Shown here piece after piece: positions 1 to 6,868 of a stretch of DNA of 8,454 nt. A program made the position numbers and the translations under genes. The stretch comes from Bacteroidota bacterium (lineage in GTDB: Bacteria > Bacteroidota > Ignavibacteria > Tepidaquicellales > Tepidaquicellaceae). The notes beneath the pieces were generated by a model. The model was not told the DNA's origin. It saw only the letters and a program-made list of their open reading frames with translations, and did no database searches. Every line of letters begins with the position of its first letter. The stretch's first letter is position 1. The stretch is from contig JAEYVS010000104.1 of assembly GCA_023429265.1 (NCBI GenBank), positions 1-8,454 on the forward strand, in the 5' to 3' direction.

Positions 1-132
1 TTACGTTCAATCTAATGCAAGATAGTAATATTTACGGTTACTGTCAAGTCATATTTCATTCAATTTATACTTCTGCCAATTGGTATATTATTAGATATAC
101 AAAGACAGTAATTTGGCAATAAATAAAATCAG
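1..132. promoter_or_regulatory. Upstream leader of the Asp-box secreted protein gene
   Basis: This AT-rich stretch has no coding potential that I can support. It probably contains the promoter of the gene starting at 133. A TATACT hexamer at 66-71 resembles a -10 box, but I see no matching -35 element, nor a clean Bacteroidota-type TTTG/TAnnTTTG pair. An imperfect nested inverted repeat surrounds 76-117: GTATAT at 83-88 faces ATATAC at 95-100, and GCCAA faces TTGGC further out. It could be an operator or a leader hairpin. The last 15 bases before the ATG are A/T-rich with no Shine-Dalgarno sequence, as is common in Bacteroidota. The window edge may truncate the region. Confidence 0.35.
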
Positions 133-1440
133 ATGAAGATTATAATATTAATATTGTTGATCCCGGGGAGCCTTTTAGCTCAGCAGCTTACCTGGAGAGC
201 CCTTCTTAATGCGCCAACAGGATCTCCGTCTTATCCAAAAGTTGCAGATTGCTCATTTATCGATGCAAATACGGGCTGGGCAGTGATGATCGAGAATAAT
301 ACAGGGAAAGCATTTCTCACAACGAACGGCGGATATAACTGGATAATGAAGTATTCATTAGCGGGTAAAACATTCCGAAGCGTGGTTATGCTCAATGAAG
401 ATACAGTAATCATTGGAACTCTGAATAATTCTATTTACCGCACAACAAATGGCGGAGATAACTGGACGCTTGTTCATACTACACCCGGAGGTCTCTGCGG
501 ACTGAGTTCGCCGGACGGGCAAAATGTTTTCGGGTGCGGCAGATGGTACACTCCATCAAGTTTTTTCAGGTCATCTGACGCGGGAGCGACCTGGACAGAG
601 ATCAATATGTCACAGTATGCGCTCAATCTCGTAGATTGTTATTTCCTTAATAAGGATTCCGGGTATGTGATCGGCGGAAAAGGAAGTTCGCTCACCGGTT
701 CAAAATCCGTAGTTCTTTTTACTACGGACGGCGGGGATACGTGGCAGGAGAGATTTGGAGGAACGGGCATAAGGCAGTGGGGATGGAAAATTTATTTCCC
801 ATCGGACAGCATTGGCTACATAGCAGTAGAAAAACCGATCTATCTAAGTGACGGACTGCCGACTCCATTTCTGAAGTCCACAGACGGCGGCCTGACCTGG
901 ATGGAAAAAGACTTTTTGCCCGGACCTTTTGACCAGGAGGGGATAGGGTTCATTAATGATAATACGGGATGGCTCGGAGGATGGGGAACGGACGAGAATG
1001 GTCCCACTTATAAAACCACAGACGGAGGTGAATCCTGGATGCTAGATGCGTGGAGCAGAAATTTCAACCGTTTCCGGTTTATTAACGATTCCGTCTCATA
1101 TGCAGTGGGTAAAACCGTTTACAAATATTCATATGACAGCACGGTCAGCATAAATATTGTATCGTCTGAAATCCCATCAGAATATGAATTACTTCAGAAC
1201 TATCCTAATCCCTTCAATCCTGTTACGAAGATCAGGTTTAGTATTCCGGAAACGGCTTTAATTAAATTATCGATCTTTGATGTAAGCGGTAAAGAGTTGT
1301 CTGTGATTGCATTTGGTAATTTTTCTCCGGGCACATATGAGCTTCCCTGGGATGCTTCAATGTATCCAAGCGGAGTTTATTTCTACAAACTCAAAGCATG
1401 GGATTTTTCTGAAACGAAGCGAATGGTGCTGGTTAAGTGA
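133..1440 (+). CDS. Secreted Asp-box/BNR-repeat (Ycf48-like) protein with T9SS-type C-terminal sorting domain
   Basis: This is a predicted exported, probably cell-surface or extracellular, beta-propeller-like protein; its substrate or partner is unknown. Residues 1-16 form a short signal peptide (MKII, hydrophobic core, LLA before QQ). Six Asp-box motifs of the form S/T-x-[DN]-x-G-x-x-W occur near residues 63-70, 104-111, 147-154, 197-204, 249-256 and 295-302. They alternate with 'F-x-[DN]-x-x-T/S-G-[WY]' strands (about 41-49, 170-178, 272-280), as in Ycf48-like and sialidase-type propellers. Residues about 355-435 match the type IX secretion sorting-tail family: NYPNPFNP at 356-363, then FDVSGKE, PSGVYFYKL and a terminal KRMVLVK. 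No glycosidase active-site set is evident, so enzymatic activity should not be assumed. The gene stands alone on the plus strand and converges on the FMN reductase gene. The ATG at 133 is the start that includes the signal peptide. Confidence 0.88.
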   Translation: MKIIILILLIPGSLLAQQLTWRALLNAPTGSPSYPKVADCSFIDANTGWAVMIENNTGKAFLTTNGGYNWIMKYSLAGKTFRSVVMLNEDTVIIGTLNNSIYRTTNGGDNWTLVHTTPGGLCGLSSPDGQNVFGCGRWYTPSSFFRSSDAGATWTEINMSQYALNLVDCYFLNKDSGYVIGGKGSSLTGSKSVVLFTTDGGDTWQERFGGTGIRQWGWKIYFPSDSIGYIAVEKPIYLSDGLPTPFLKSTDGGLTWMEKDFLPGPFDQEGIGFINDNTGWLGGWGTDENGPTYKTTDGGESWMLDAWSRNFNRFRFINDSVSYAVGKTVYKYSYDSTVSINIVSSEIPSEYELLQNYPNPFNPVTKIRFSIPETALIKLSIFDVSGKELSVIAFGNFSPGTYELPWDASMYPSGVYFYKLKAWDFSETKRMVLVK

Positions 1441-1448
1441 TTAATTTT

Positions 1449-1464
1449 CAGTGTTCAGTGTTCA
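1449..1464. repeat. Short 7-bp tandem repeat
   Basis: CAGTGTT occurs twice in tandem (1449-1455 and 1456-1462) followed by CA, just downstream of the stop codon at 1440. The array is too short for function to be assigned. It may be the remnant of a longer simple repeat. Confidence 0.5.
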
Positions 1465-1476
1465 AGTTGATTAAGC

Positions 1477-1506
1477 CACGAATTGTCACGAATTATCTCG
1501 AATTTT
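1477..1506. repeat. Three-unit 10-bp-period repeat (CACGAATTNT type)
   Basis: Three consecutive 10-bp units start at 1477, 1487 and 1497: CACGAATTGT, CACGAATTAT and CTCGAATTTT. The core CGAATT is kept in all three, at a spacing of about one helical turn. An inverted copy of the core (AATTCG) lies at 1543-1548. The array sits between two converging genes, so a promoter operator is unlikely. It resembles dispersed 'cacgaatt' intergenic repeats that I recall from environmental bacterial genomes, but I cannot search for other copies here. Confidence 0.6.
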
Positions 1507-1579
1507 AATTTGATAGTTTCTAATTATCACTGATTGAATTCTAATTCGTACAAATGTTTAAGTAAAGGATAAGGTTCTT

Positions 1580-1607
1580 CGTCAGAGTCCCAGTGGAGAC
1601 TCTGACG
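1580..1607. terminator. Perfect 10-bp-stem palindrome between convergent genes (bidirectional terminator or REP-like element)
   Basis: CGTCAGAGTC at 1580-1589 is perfectly complementary to GACTCTGACG at 1598-1607 across an 8-base loop (1590-1597). The element lies between the stop of the Asp-box protein gene (1440) and the stop of the FMN reductase gene (1652), which is where a shared terminator would be. Neither side has a clear T-tract, so a classical intrinsic terminator is not certain. A dispersed REP-type palindrome is a real alternative. Confidence 0.5.
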
Positions 1608-1651
1608 TTGAAATGAAAATTGTTGAGATTTTGGAACGAAGTGTTAAAGAA

Positions 1652-2203
1652 TCAGGATTTATGTTTTTTGACTGTTTCTACCAGCTCTTTTCCCAGTTCG
1701 ATCAGGCGTTCTTTTGTCTTTTCATCTTTGATGGTACCGTCTTCGTTGAATTCATCCTGGGCTTTTGATATGTATATTTGAGTAGGCAGTGGAATCATCC
1801 GTAGAGTTCGCAGTACAGGCAGTAAAGCAATCTGGGCGCGGATGGTTCCTCCGGCGCTGGTGGATGCTCCTGCAACCGCGACAAATTTATCTTTGAAAGG
1901 ATTTCCTTTTCGTGATGCCCAGTCGATTGCGTTTTTGAGACCGCCGGGTATGCTGTGATTGTATTCCGGTACAGTGATGATCAGACCGTCAGAGGCTTCG
2001 ATTTTTTCCTTAAACTTCGTTACACTATCGGGCAGACCCTGCTCGGCTTCGACATCTCCGTCATAAACGGGAATGTCATATTCTTTCAGGTCGAGTGTTT
2101 CTACTTCAGCGCCTGCTTCTTTGGCTCCCTGCGCGATGTATTTTAATGCCATCCTATTAAAAGAGCCTCGTCTGAGGCTCCCCGGTATTGCTGCTATTTT
2201 CAA
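1652..2203 (-). CDS. NADPH-dependent FMN reductase (NAD(P)H:quinone/chromate reductase type)
   Basis: This is a cytosolic flavodoxin-fold oxidoreductase that uses FMN and NAD(P)H to reduce quinones, flavins or similar acceptors; the physiological substrate is not deducible. The 183-residue length is normal for the family. The FMN phosphate-binding loop is GSLRRGSFNR at 8-17, following a beta strand (MKIAAIP). The family signature PEYNHSIPGGLKNAIDWASR spans 79-98, and a second flavin-contacting segment, GASTSAGG, is at 112-119. The start is TTG at 2203: the first in-frame ATG is Met18, which would delete the phosphate loop. An AGGAT about 9 bases upstream may be a weak ribosome site. The start is 16 bp downstream of the stop of the outer-membrane-type gene on the same strand, so the two are probably co-transcribed. 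It resembles YieF/ChrR and azoreductase-like members. Confidence 0.9.
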   Translation of the reverse strand: MKIAAIPGSLRRGSFNRMALKYIAQGAKEAGAEVETLDLKEYDIPVYDGDVEAEQGLPDSVTKFKEKIEASDGLIITVPEYNHSIPGGLKNAIDWASRKGNPFKDKFVAVAGASTSAGGTIRAQIALLPVLRTLRMIPLPTQIYISKAQDEFNEDGTIKDEKTKERLIELGKELVETVKKHKS

Positions 2204-2219
2204 AATCGTTTATCCTAAT

Positions 2220-2903
2220 TTAATTCAGAAGATTTAATCCAATGGTAAACTGGAGCCCGCCTAAATTTTTAATCGGCTTATTCTCGAGGCTCATTATTTC
2301 TTTTCCAATCACAGGTAGATAATAATAATTAACATTAAAACTGAATGCTACATTCTGTGTCTGCGCAAAATCCATTCCTATTCCTGCAAATGCTCCAAGA
2401 GCGAATGCCGCATTAAATTTTCCCAGCGCGTGAAAAAACCCGGTGGTTGCAGGATTGGTAAGCACCAGAGTAGGAGCCACACCAAGTGAGAATGTGGGCT
2501 TCATACTTCCATCCAGGTCATCCTGAAAGAGATAATGTTTTAATCCAAGCGTCAATGGCACCGTAAACACTCTATTTACTTTATTTGGCGTAAAGCTATT
2601 CCCAAATACATCATAATCCTGGAATTCTCTGTCATCTGTTACACCGGAAATACCCAGGTTTGCAAAAAAGTCAGTGTTACTCCAGGCTTGAAGGTGATAT
2701 TCACCTGATAATCCGAATCCCTTCTCACCGTACATCACTTTAAAACCCCATTGAGTGTTTTCATTGGGTTCAACTTCAGAGCCAACATATCCTCTGCTTG
2801 ACTCGGATTTTGGCTTATCATCAAACGAAAATGCGGTACTAAAAAGAACTAAACAAATAAAAATTCCCCCAACTGCTCTCGTGATCCCTTGCTTAAGATT
2901 CAT
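2220..2903 (-). CDS. Predicted outer-membrane beta-barrel protein
   Basis: I do not recognise a named family. The 227-residue product begins with a typical signal peptide: basic start (MNLKQGITR), hydrophobic stretch VGGIFICLVLF, and probable cleavage near residues 25-27 in STAFSFDD. The mature part is rich in alternating hydrophobic/polar strands with many Gly, Phe, Tyr and Asn residues (WGFKVMYGEKGFGLSGEYHL, FTVPLTLGLKHYLF, VAFSFNVNYYYLP) and ends in LQFTIGLNLLN. This pattern suits a small OmpA/OmpW-like barrel of roughly eight strands. Start choice: TTG at 2906 directly precedes ATG at 2903, and ATG is preferred; the two differ by one residue. An AAAGAA tract upstream is the only ribosome-site candidate. 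It is likely the first gene of an operon with the FMN reductase. Function and ligand are unknown. Confidence 0.7.
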   Translation of the reverse strand: MNLKQGITRAVGGIFICLVLFSTAFSFDDKPKSESSRGYVGSEVEPNENTQWGFKVMYGEKGFGLSGEYHLQAWSNTDFFANLGISGVTDDREFQDYDVFGNSFTPNKVNRVFTVPLTLGLKHYLFQDDLDGSMKPTFSLGVAPTLVLTNPATTGFFHALGKFNAAFALGAFAGIGMDFAQTQNVAFSFNVNYYYLPVIGKEIMSLENKPIKNLGGLQFTIGLNLLN

Positions 2904-2906
2904 CAA

Positions 2907-2981
2907 TTGTTCTTTAAGTTTTTGTTAATTGTTTAATGTAATGGATTTAATTAACTTAATGTAGTAAAATTTTATAACAAT
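2907..2981. promoter_or_regulatory. Divergent promoter region between outer-membrane gene and trmH operon
   Basis: This 75-bp, strongly AT-rich spacer separates two divergently transcribed units and must contain at least part of both promoters. On the plus strand, TTGTTA at 2922-2927 and TTTAAT at 2946-2951 are 18 bp apart and could be -35/-10 elements for trmH. The candidate is weak because such hexamers are frequent in AT-rich DNA. I found no convincing minus-strand pair. A TTAATTAA palindrome lies near the centre. Confidence 0.4.
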
Positions 2982-3566
2982 TTGACGGAAAAAAGGTTCA
3001 CGAAAATAAAAAAAGTCGTATCTCAACGTCAAAAATCTCTAACATTAGTTCTTGAAAATATTCACGATCCTCACAACGCGTCAGCTATATTCCGTAGTGC
3101 TGATGCTGTGGGCATCGAGAGGATTTTTCTCATATATAATTCCAATGAATTTCCCCGAATCGGGCGGATCACCTCGGGTAGCGCCGTAAAATGGATAGAG
3201 ACCTTAAAGTTCACGGACCCAAAAGAGTGCTTTAAAGTATTGAAAAATGAAGAATTTAACATCTATTCAACTTACCTGGAGGAAAGCACAGAAAATATTT
3301 CTTTGTATGACCTCGACCTGACAGGAAAAACTGCAATAGTAATTGGAAATGAGAAAGAGGGTGTATCAGAGGAGGCAAAAAAGCTCTCCGACGGAAATTT
3401 CCTCATTCCGATGCGCGGCATGGTACAGTCCCTGAATGTCTCAGTTGCTGCTGCAGTATGCTTGTTTGAGGCTCTGAGACAGCGGGAAGCGAAGGGAATG
3501 TACGATGTAAGTGAATTTTCACCTGAAGAACTAAAAATCAAAGAAGAATTTTATCTTAATAAATGA
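2982..3566 (+). CDS. trmH: tRNA (guanosine(18)-2'-O)-methyltransferase, SpoU/TrmH family
   Basis: This cytosolic SPOUT-class enzyme transfers a methyl group from S-adenosylmethionine to the ribose of G18 in the tRNA D-loop. All three family motifs are present. Motif 1 is HNASAIFRSADAVG (31-44), with Asn32 and the catalytic Arg38. Motif 2 is VIGNEKEGVSEEA (120-132), with Glu124. Motif 3 is IPMRGMVQSLNVSVAAA (142-158), with Ser150 and Asn152, which forms the knot. The N-terminus (RFTKIKKVVSQRQKSLT, 5-21) aligns with the start of E. coli TrmH as I recall it. That supports the TTG at 2982; no ATG lies upstream in frame before a stop at 2952. At 194 residues it lacks the long C-terminal extension of the E. 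coli enzyme and is closer to the compact thermophile-type form. The stop codon overlaps the kdsA start as ATGA. It could instead be a related rRNA SpoU methyltransferase, but motif 3 and the N-terminus favour TrmH. Confidence 0.88.
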   Translation: MTEKRFTKIKKVVSQRQKSLTLVLENIHDPHNASAIFRSADAVGIERIFLIYNSNEFPRIGRITSGSAVKWIETLKFTDPKECFKVLKNEEFNIYSTYLEESTENISLYDLDLTGKTAIVIGNEKEGVSEEAKKLSDGNFLIPMRGMVQSLNVSVAAAVCLFEALRQREAKGMYDVSEFSPEELKIKEEFYLNK

Positions 3567-4384
3567 TCCCTGCAGAGACATTAAAATACCTAAAACTTAA
3601 AAAATCTGCTAATCTTCTGCTTATTTCAGGACCCTGTGTCGTGGAAAATAAGAAGGTAGTATTCAAAACCTGCGGCAAGCTCAAGGAAATCACCTCAAAG
3701 CATAATATACCCTTCATTTTTAAATCCTCATTTATTAAGGCTAACCGGACATCGGGAGATTCTTTTAGAGGAATTGGGATAGATGAGGCATTAACGATAC
3801 TCGATAAGGCAAAAAAAGAATTTGATGTACCAATCCTGACAGATGTTCATTCCGAGCTGGATGTGGAGCTGGCGGCAGAGGCAGCTGATGTTCTCCAGAT
3901 CCCGGCATTTCTCTCCAGACAGACAGAACTGCTTGAAGCTGCCGGAGAATCAGGGAAGGTGGTAAACATCAAGAAGGGTCAATTTATGGCTCCCGGAGAT
4001 ATGCAGTACCAGGCTGAAAAAGTCGCTGCAACCGGGAATAAGAAAATTATGTTAACCGAAAGAGGCACAACTTTCGGATATAATAACCTTGTGGTGGATA
4101 TGCGCAGCTTTGACATAATGCGAAAAACGGGATACCCGGTGATTTTTGATGCGACTCACTCCGTCCAGATGCCCTCGGGAAATAAAGGTGTCAGCGGAGG
4201 AGCCCCGGAATTCATTCCTGCACTGAGCCGGGCAGCAGCCGGAGCAGGGGTCGACGGGTTCTTTATGGAGACTCACCCGGACCCTTCGAAAGCGCTGAGT
4301 GACGGGAGCAATATGATGAAACTTTCCGAAATGGAAAAGCTCCTCATCTCACTTTTACAAATTCATAAACTCGCAACCAAATAA
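3563..4384 (+). CDS. kdsA: 3-deoxy-8-phosphooctulonate synthase (KDO-8-phosphate synthase), metal-dependent class
   Basis: This cytosolic enzyme condenses phosphoenolpyruvate with arabinose-5-phosphate to give KDO-8-phosphate, the precursor of the inner-core sugar of lipopolysaccharide. The 273-residue TIM-barrel sequence covers the family's full length. Visible motifs are ISGPCVVEN (21-29), FKSSFIKANRTS (53-64), the ILTDVH strand (91-96), QIPAFLSRQTELL (112-124), VNIKKGQFMAPGDM (134-147), LTERGTTFGYNNLVVDMR (164-181) and FDATHSVQMP (195-204). Cys25, His199, Glu236 and Asp247 correspond to the four metal ligands of the Aquifex enzyme (Cys11, His185, Glu222, Asp233) at a constant offset of 14. 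This is therefore the metal-dependent class; metal-independent enzymes have Asn at the Cys position. The ATG overlaps the trmH stop by 4 bp, indicating translational coupling. The TAA stop is immediately followed by the next gene's ATG. Confidence 0.95.
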   Translation: MIPAETLKYLKLKKSANLLLISGPCVVENKKVVFKTCGKLKEITSKHNIPFIFKSSFIKANRTSGDSFRGIGIDEALTILDKAKKEFDVPILTDVHSELDVELAAEAADVLQIPAFLSRQTELLEAAGESGKVVNIKKGQFMAPGDMQYQAEKVAATGNKKIMLTERGTTFGYNNLVVDMRSFDIMRKTGYPVIFDATHSVQMPSGNKGVSGGAPEFIPALSRAAAGAGVDGFFMETHPDPSKALSDGSNMMKLSEMEKLLISLLQIHKLATK

Positions 4385-6805
4385 ATGTCCGCAAAAAAAT
4401 TCTCATTAAATTCCGAACCGGTACAAAGATCATATTACGCAGGGATATTTCTTATCTCGCTGTCGACTCTTTTTCTTGAGTTTACTTTGACAAGGATCCT
4501 GTCAGTGTCATTATGGTATCATTTCGCATTTATGATAATCAGTGTCGCGCTTCTGGGATTTGGTGTCAGCGGTGTAGTTTTGTCATTAAATCAAAAGCTC
4601 CGAAAATATAAAACCGATAAGCTTCTTACTTTCCTGTCGATGTTTTTTGGTGTGAGCGTGATCCTTTCATTTCTAATTATGAACGCGATACCTCTGGACC
4701 CATTTAGTTTATTGACGGATCCGGTACAGTTTATTTTTCTTCCAATATATTACATAGTGATAACCATCCCGTTTTTCTTTTCGGGATTGATAATATCGGT
4801 GCTTCTTACAAAATTTAAAGCTGAGGTATCGAGATTATATTTCTTCGATCTTATCGGGGCAGGGCTTGCCTGCTTTGCATTTGTGTTTTTTATCCCGTGG
4901 GTTGGAGGAAACGGCGCAATAGTTTTCATTGCAATGCTCGGTTTTGTGTGCGCGATGATATTCGGAATGAAGGAATATAAGCCATGGGCATTTACTGCAT
5001 TTGTGCTGATAATACTAAGTTCGGCTTTCCTCATCAACAAAGATGAGAGCCTTGCAATAAATTCATCGCCAAATAAGATATACGGTAACTATATAAAAGA
5101 GCGTCCTGACCTCAAGATGCTGACCGAATGGAATACCATATCTAAGATAGACGTAATGCGGGATGAACAGGAATCTCCAGACGGGTATAATGTGCTCCTT
5201 GCAATAATCGATAACGGAAACGCCAGTACTAACATACCGAACGTAAAGTCCTTACCTCTGGAAACCAAGCCCGCGGACGCGTCGAATCTTGCATTTGCTC
5301 CTCTGGACTCCATTGATAAAACATTCATAATTGGTTCAGCCGGCGGGGGTGAAATACTGACTTCACTTTACCACGGCGCGAATGAAGTCGTAGGCGTGGA
5401 AATAAACGGGATACTCAATGACCTGATAGAACGCGACCTGGTAAGCTGGACGGGACCATTGATCAAAAATAATGATAAAGTACGACTAATCACCGATGAC
5501 GCACGCTCAGTAATCAGCAGCAAACGCATCGCCTATGACGTCATAATTTCAGCTCATACGATCTCGGCATCAGCGGTATCATCCGGGGCAATGAGCATGG
5601 TAGAGAATTATATTCTCACACAGGAAGCGATGGAAGAATATCTCGAGCATCTTTCCCCGAACGGAGTAATATATATTTCCCGTCCGGAGACTCAGCTCCC
5701 AAAACTCATTACAACTCTAAAGAAAGCGCGGCTGAATACTACGGGCGGACTCGAACAGAGTAAAAACAATTTCATGATATTCCGCCGTCCGCCAAATGCA
5801 TTCGAGAGTGATAAGAGCTTCATGGCAGGGATTGTCTATAAGAAAGACGGATTCACGTATGATGACATTATTAAAGTAAAGAACGAAGCCGCATTACTCA
5901 GCCTTGACATAGAATATGATCCGCTTTCAGACCAGCCCGGAGTTTACCGTGACCTGATAATGACGGAAGATATCGACGCGGTGATCGCAAATTATGAAAA
6001 GGATATTGCACCTGCTACCGACAATAAGCCGTTCTTCGACAATAACATAGGATTTTCGAACCTGACACTCGACGGGATGCTGGAAACCTTTGCGCAGGAT
6101 GAAAAAGGAATCCTCGCATTAAAAGACCGCCCCGTCGCAGAGACTACACTGCTGGCAATCCTCATTCAAACCGTTATCATAGCGGGGTTATTTATTCTAT
6201 TCCCCTTGCGTAAATTAAAAAGCGCGGAAAAGAGCAAGTTTTCGAAGCAGTTTCTTTTTTACTTTGCGTGCCTGGGGCTGGGATACATTATGCTGCAAAT
6301 ATGCCTGATACAAAAGTTCACGCTATTCCTGGGACAGCCGGTCTACACACTGCTCACTGTAGTGAGCACAATGCTGATTGCATCAGGTATCGGAAGTATG
6401 TTCTCCATTAAGTTTTTTGCAAATAGTAAAAAGAAGTTGTATATTATATTTGGCATCATAGCCATTCTTGCCATTAGTCTCGGCTTTTTAGTGCCGGTGA
6501 TATTTGAATCGCTTGTGCGCCTGGAGCTTATGTGGAGAGTTGTAATCTCTGCTCTTATCATTGCTCCGCTCGGTTTCTTCATGGGAATGCCGTTCCCGAT
6601 AGGGCTCACTCTTATCGATGACAGGGACCGCAGGTTTGCTGCATTTGCCTGGGGAATAAACGGGTTCTTTTCAGTAATAGGTACCGTGACGGCAATCATC
6701 CTGGCGATGACAGCCGGGTTTTTCTTTGTATTTGTATTAACGGGGATAATATACTTACTTGCGATGTTCTTTATAAGTAGGGAGTACAATTTAGTTATTA
6801 AGTAG
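4385..6805 (+). CDS. Multi-pass membrane protein with spermidine-synthase-like (aminopropyltransferase/methyltransferase fold) domain
   Basis: This is an 806-residue inner-membrane protein with three parts. Residues about 18-216 hold roughly six hydrophobic helices. Residues about 225-575 form a soluble domain. Residues about 586-798 hold a second membrane block. The soluble domain has the Rossmann-like core of spermidine synthases: a glycine-rich IIGSAGGGE loop (315-323), an acidic Glu339 in VVGVEIN, DDARS (371-375) and YDVIIS (384-389). ATDNKPFFDN at 544-553 matches the conserved 'P-x-TD-x-x-PFF' element of membrane-fused spermidine-synthase-like proteins. GMPFPIG (734-740) and WGINGFFSVIGT (756-767) are typical of their C-terminal helices. 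The catalytic Asp region that follows YDVIIS in true SpeE enzymes (D-x-T-D-P) reads AHTISAS here, so classical putrescine aminopropyl transfer is doubtful. The ATG directly abuts the kdsA stop, indicating co-translation. The substrate is unknown; the fold, not the reaction, is what I am sure of. Confidence 0.82.
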   Translation: MSAKKFSLNSEPVQRSYYAGIFLISLSTLFLEFTLTRILSVSLWYHFAFMIISVALLGFGVSGVVLSLNQKLRKYKTDKLLTFLSMFFGVSVILSFLIMNAIPLDPFSLLTDPVQFIFLPIYYIVITIPFFFSGLIISVLLTKFKAEVSRLYFFDLIGAGLACFAFVFFIPWVGGNGAIVFIAMLGFVCAMIFGMKEYKPWAFTAFVLIILSSAFLINKDESLAINSSPNKIYGNYIKERPDLKMLTEWNTISKIDVMRDEQESPDGYNVLLAIIDNGNASTNIPNVKSLPLETKPADASNLAFAPLDSIDKTFIIGSAGGGEILTSLYHGANEVVGVEINGILNDLIERDLVSWTGPLIKNNDKVRLITDDARSVISSKRIAYDVIISAHTISASAVSSGAMSMVENYILTQEAMEEYLEHLSPNGVIYISRPETQLPKLITTLKKARLNTTGGLEQSKNNFMIFRRPPNAFESDKSFMAGIVYKKDGFTYDDIIKVKNEAALLSLDIEYDPLSDQPGVYRDLIMTEDIDAVIANYEKDIAPATDNKPFFDNNIGFSNLTLDGMLETFAQDEKGILALKDRPVAETTLLAILIQTVIIAGLFILFPLRKLKSAEKSKFSKQFLFYFACLGLGYIMLQICLIQKFTLFLGQPVYTLLTVVSTMLIASGIGSMFSIKFFANSKKKLYIIFGIIAILAISLGFLVPVIFESLVRLELMWRVVISALIIAPLGFFMGMPFPIGLTLIDDRDRRFAAFAWGINGFFSVIGTVTAIILAMTAGFFFVFVLTGIIYLLAMFFISREYNLVIK

Positions 6806-6829
6806 TGCTTACAATTCACAATGGTGCTG

Positions 6830-6868
6830 CAATTTTGAGGGTTTCGCCTGGAGAAAGCGAAAAAATTG
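6830..6868 (+). other. Interrupted stem-loop in the spacer before the FGase-like gene
   Basis: CAATTT (6830-6835) pairs with AAATTG (6863-6868), and TTTCGC (6842-6847) pairs with GCGAAA (6857-6862). This gives a 12-bp stem with a one-sided 6-base bulge (6836-6841) and a 9-base loop. The loop contains GGAG (6850-6853), the best Shine-Dalgarno-like sequence nearby, although it is 22 bases from the ATG at 6876. There is no T-tract, so an intrinsic terminator for the upstream operon is not well supported. A leader structure in the downstream mRNA is an alternative. Confidence 0.4.

Noticed and set aside
1441..1651. Possible CRISPR array from the short repeats in this gap
   Set aside because: The units are 7 and 10 bp with no spacers, far from CRISPR repeat/spacer architecture, and no cas genes are nearby.
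1613..1768. 52-codon plus-strand frame starting ATG at 1613
   Set aside because: Two thirds of it is antisense to the 3' end of the FMN reductase gene. It has no ribosome site or recognisable domain, and the Phe-rich translation is what the complement of Lys/Glu codons produces.
2904..2906. TTG at 2906 as the start of the outer-membrane-type protein
   Set aside because: It directly precedes an ATG (2903-2901) in the same frame. ATG is the stronger initiator and the signal peptide is unaffected.
3272..3541. 89-codon minus-strand frame
   Set aside because: It is antisense to trmH, whose motifs 2 and 3 account for the conserved coding signal in this interval. It is Ser/Phe-rich with no family match that I recognise.
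6343..6819. 158-codon open frame on the minus strand
   Set aside because: It lies almost entirely antisense to the C-terminal membrane block of the spermidine-synthase-like gene, has no recognisable family features, and looks like a shadow of hydrophobic codons.
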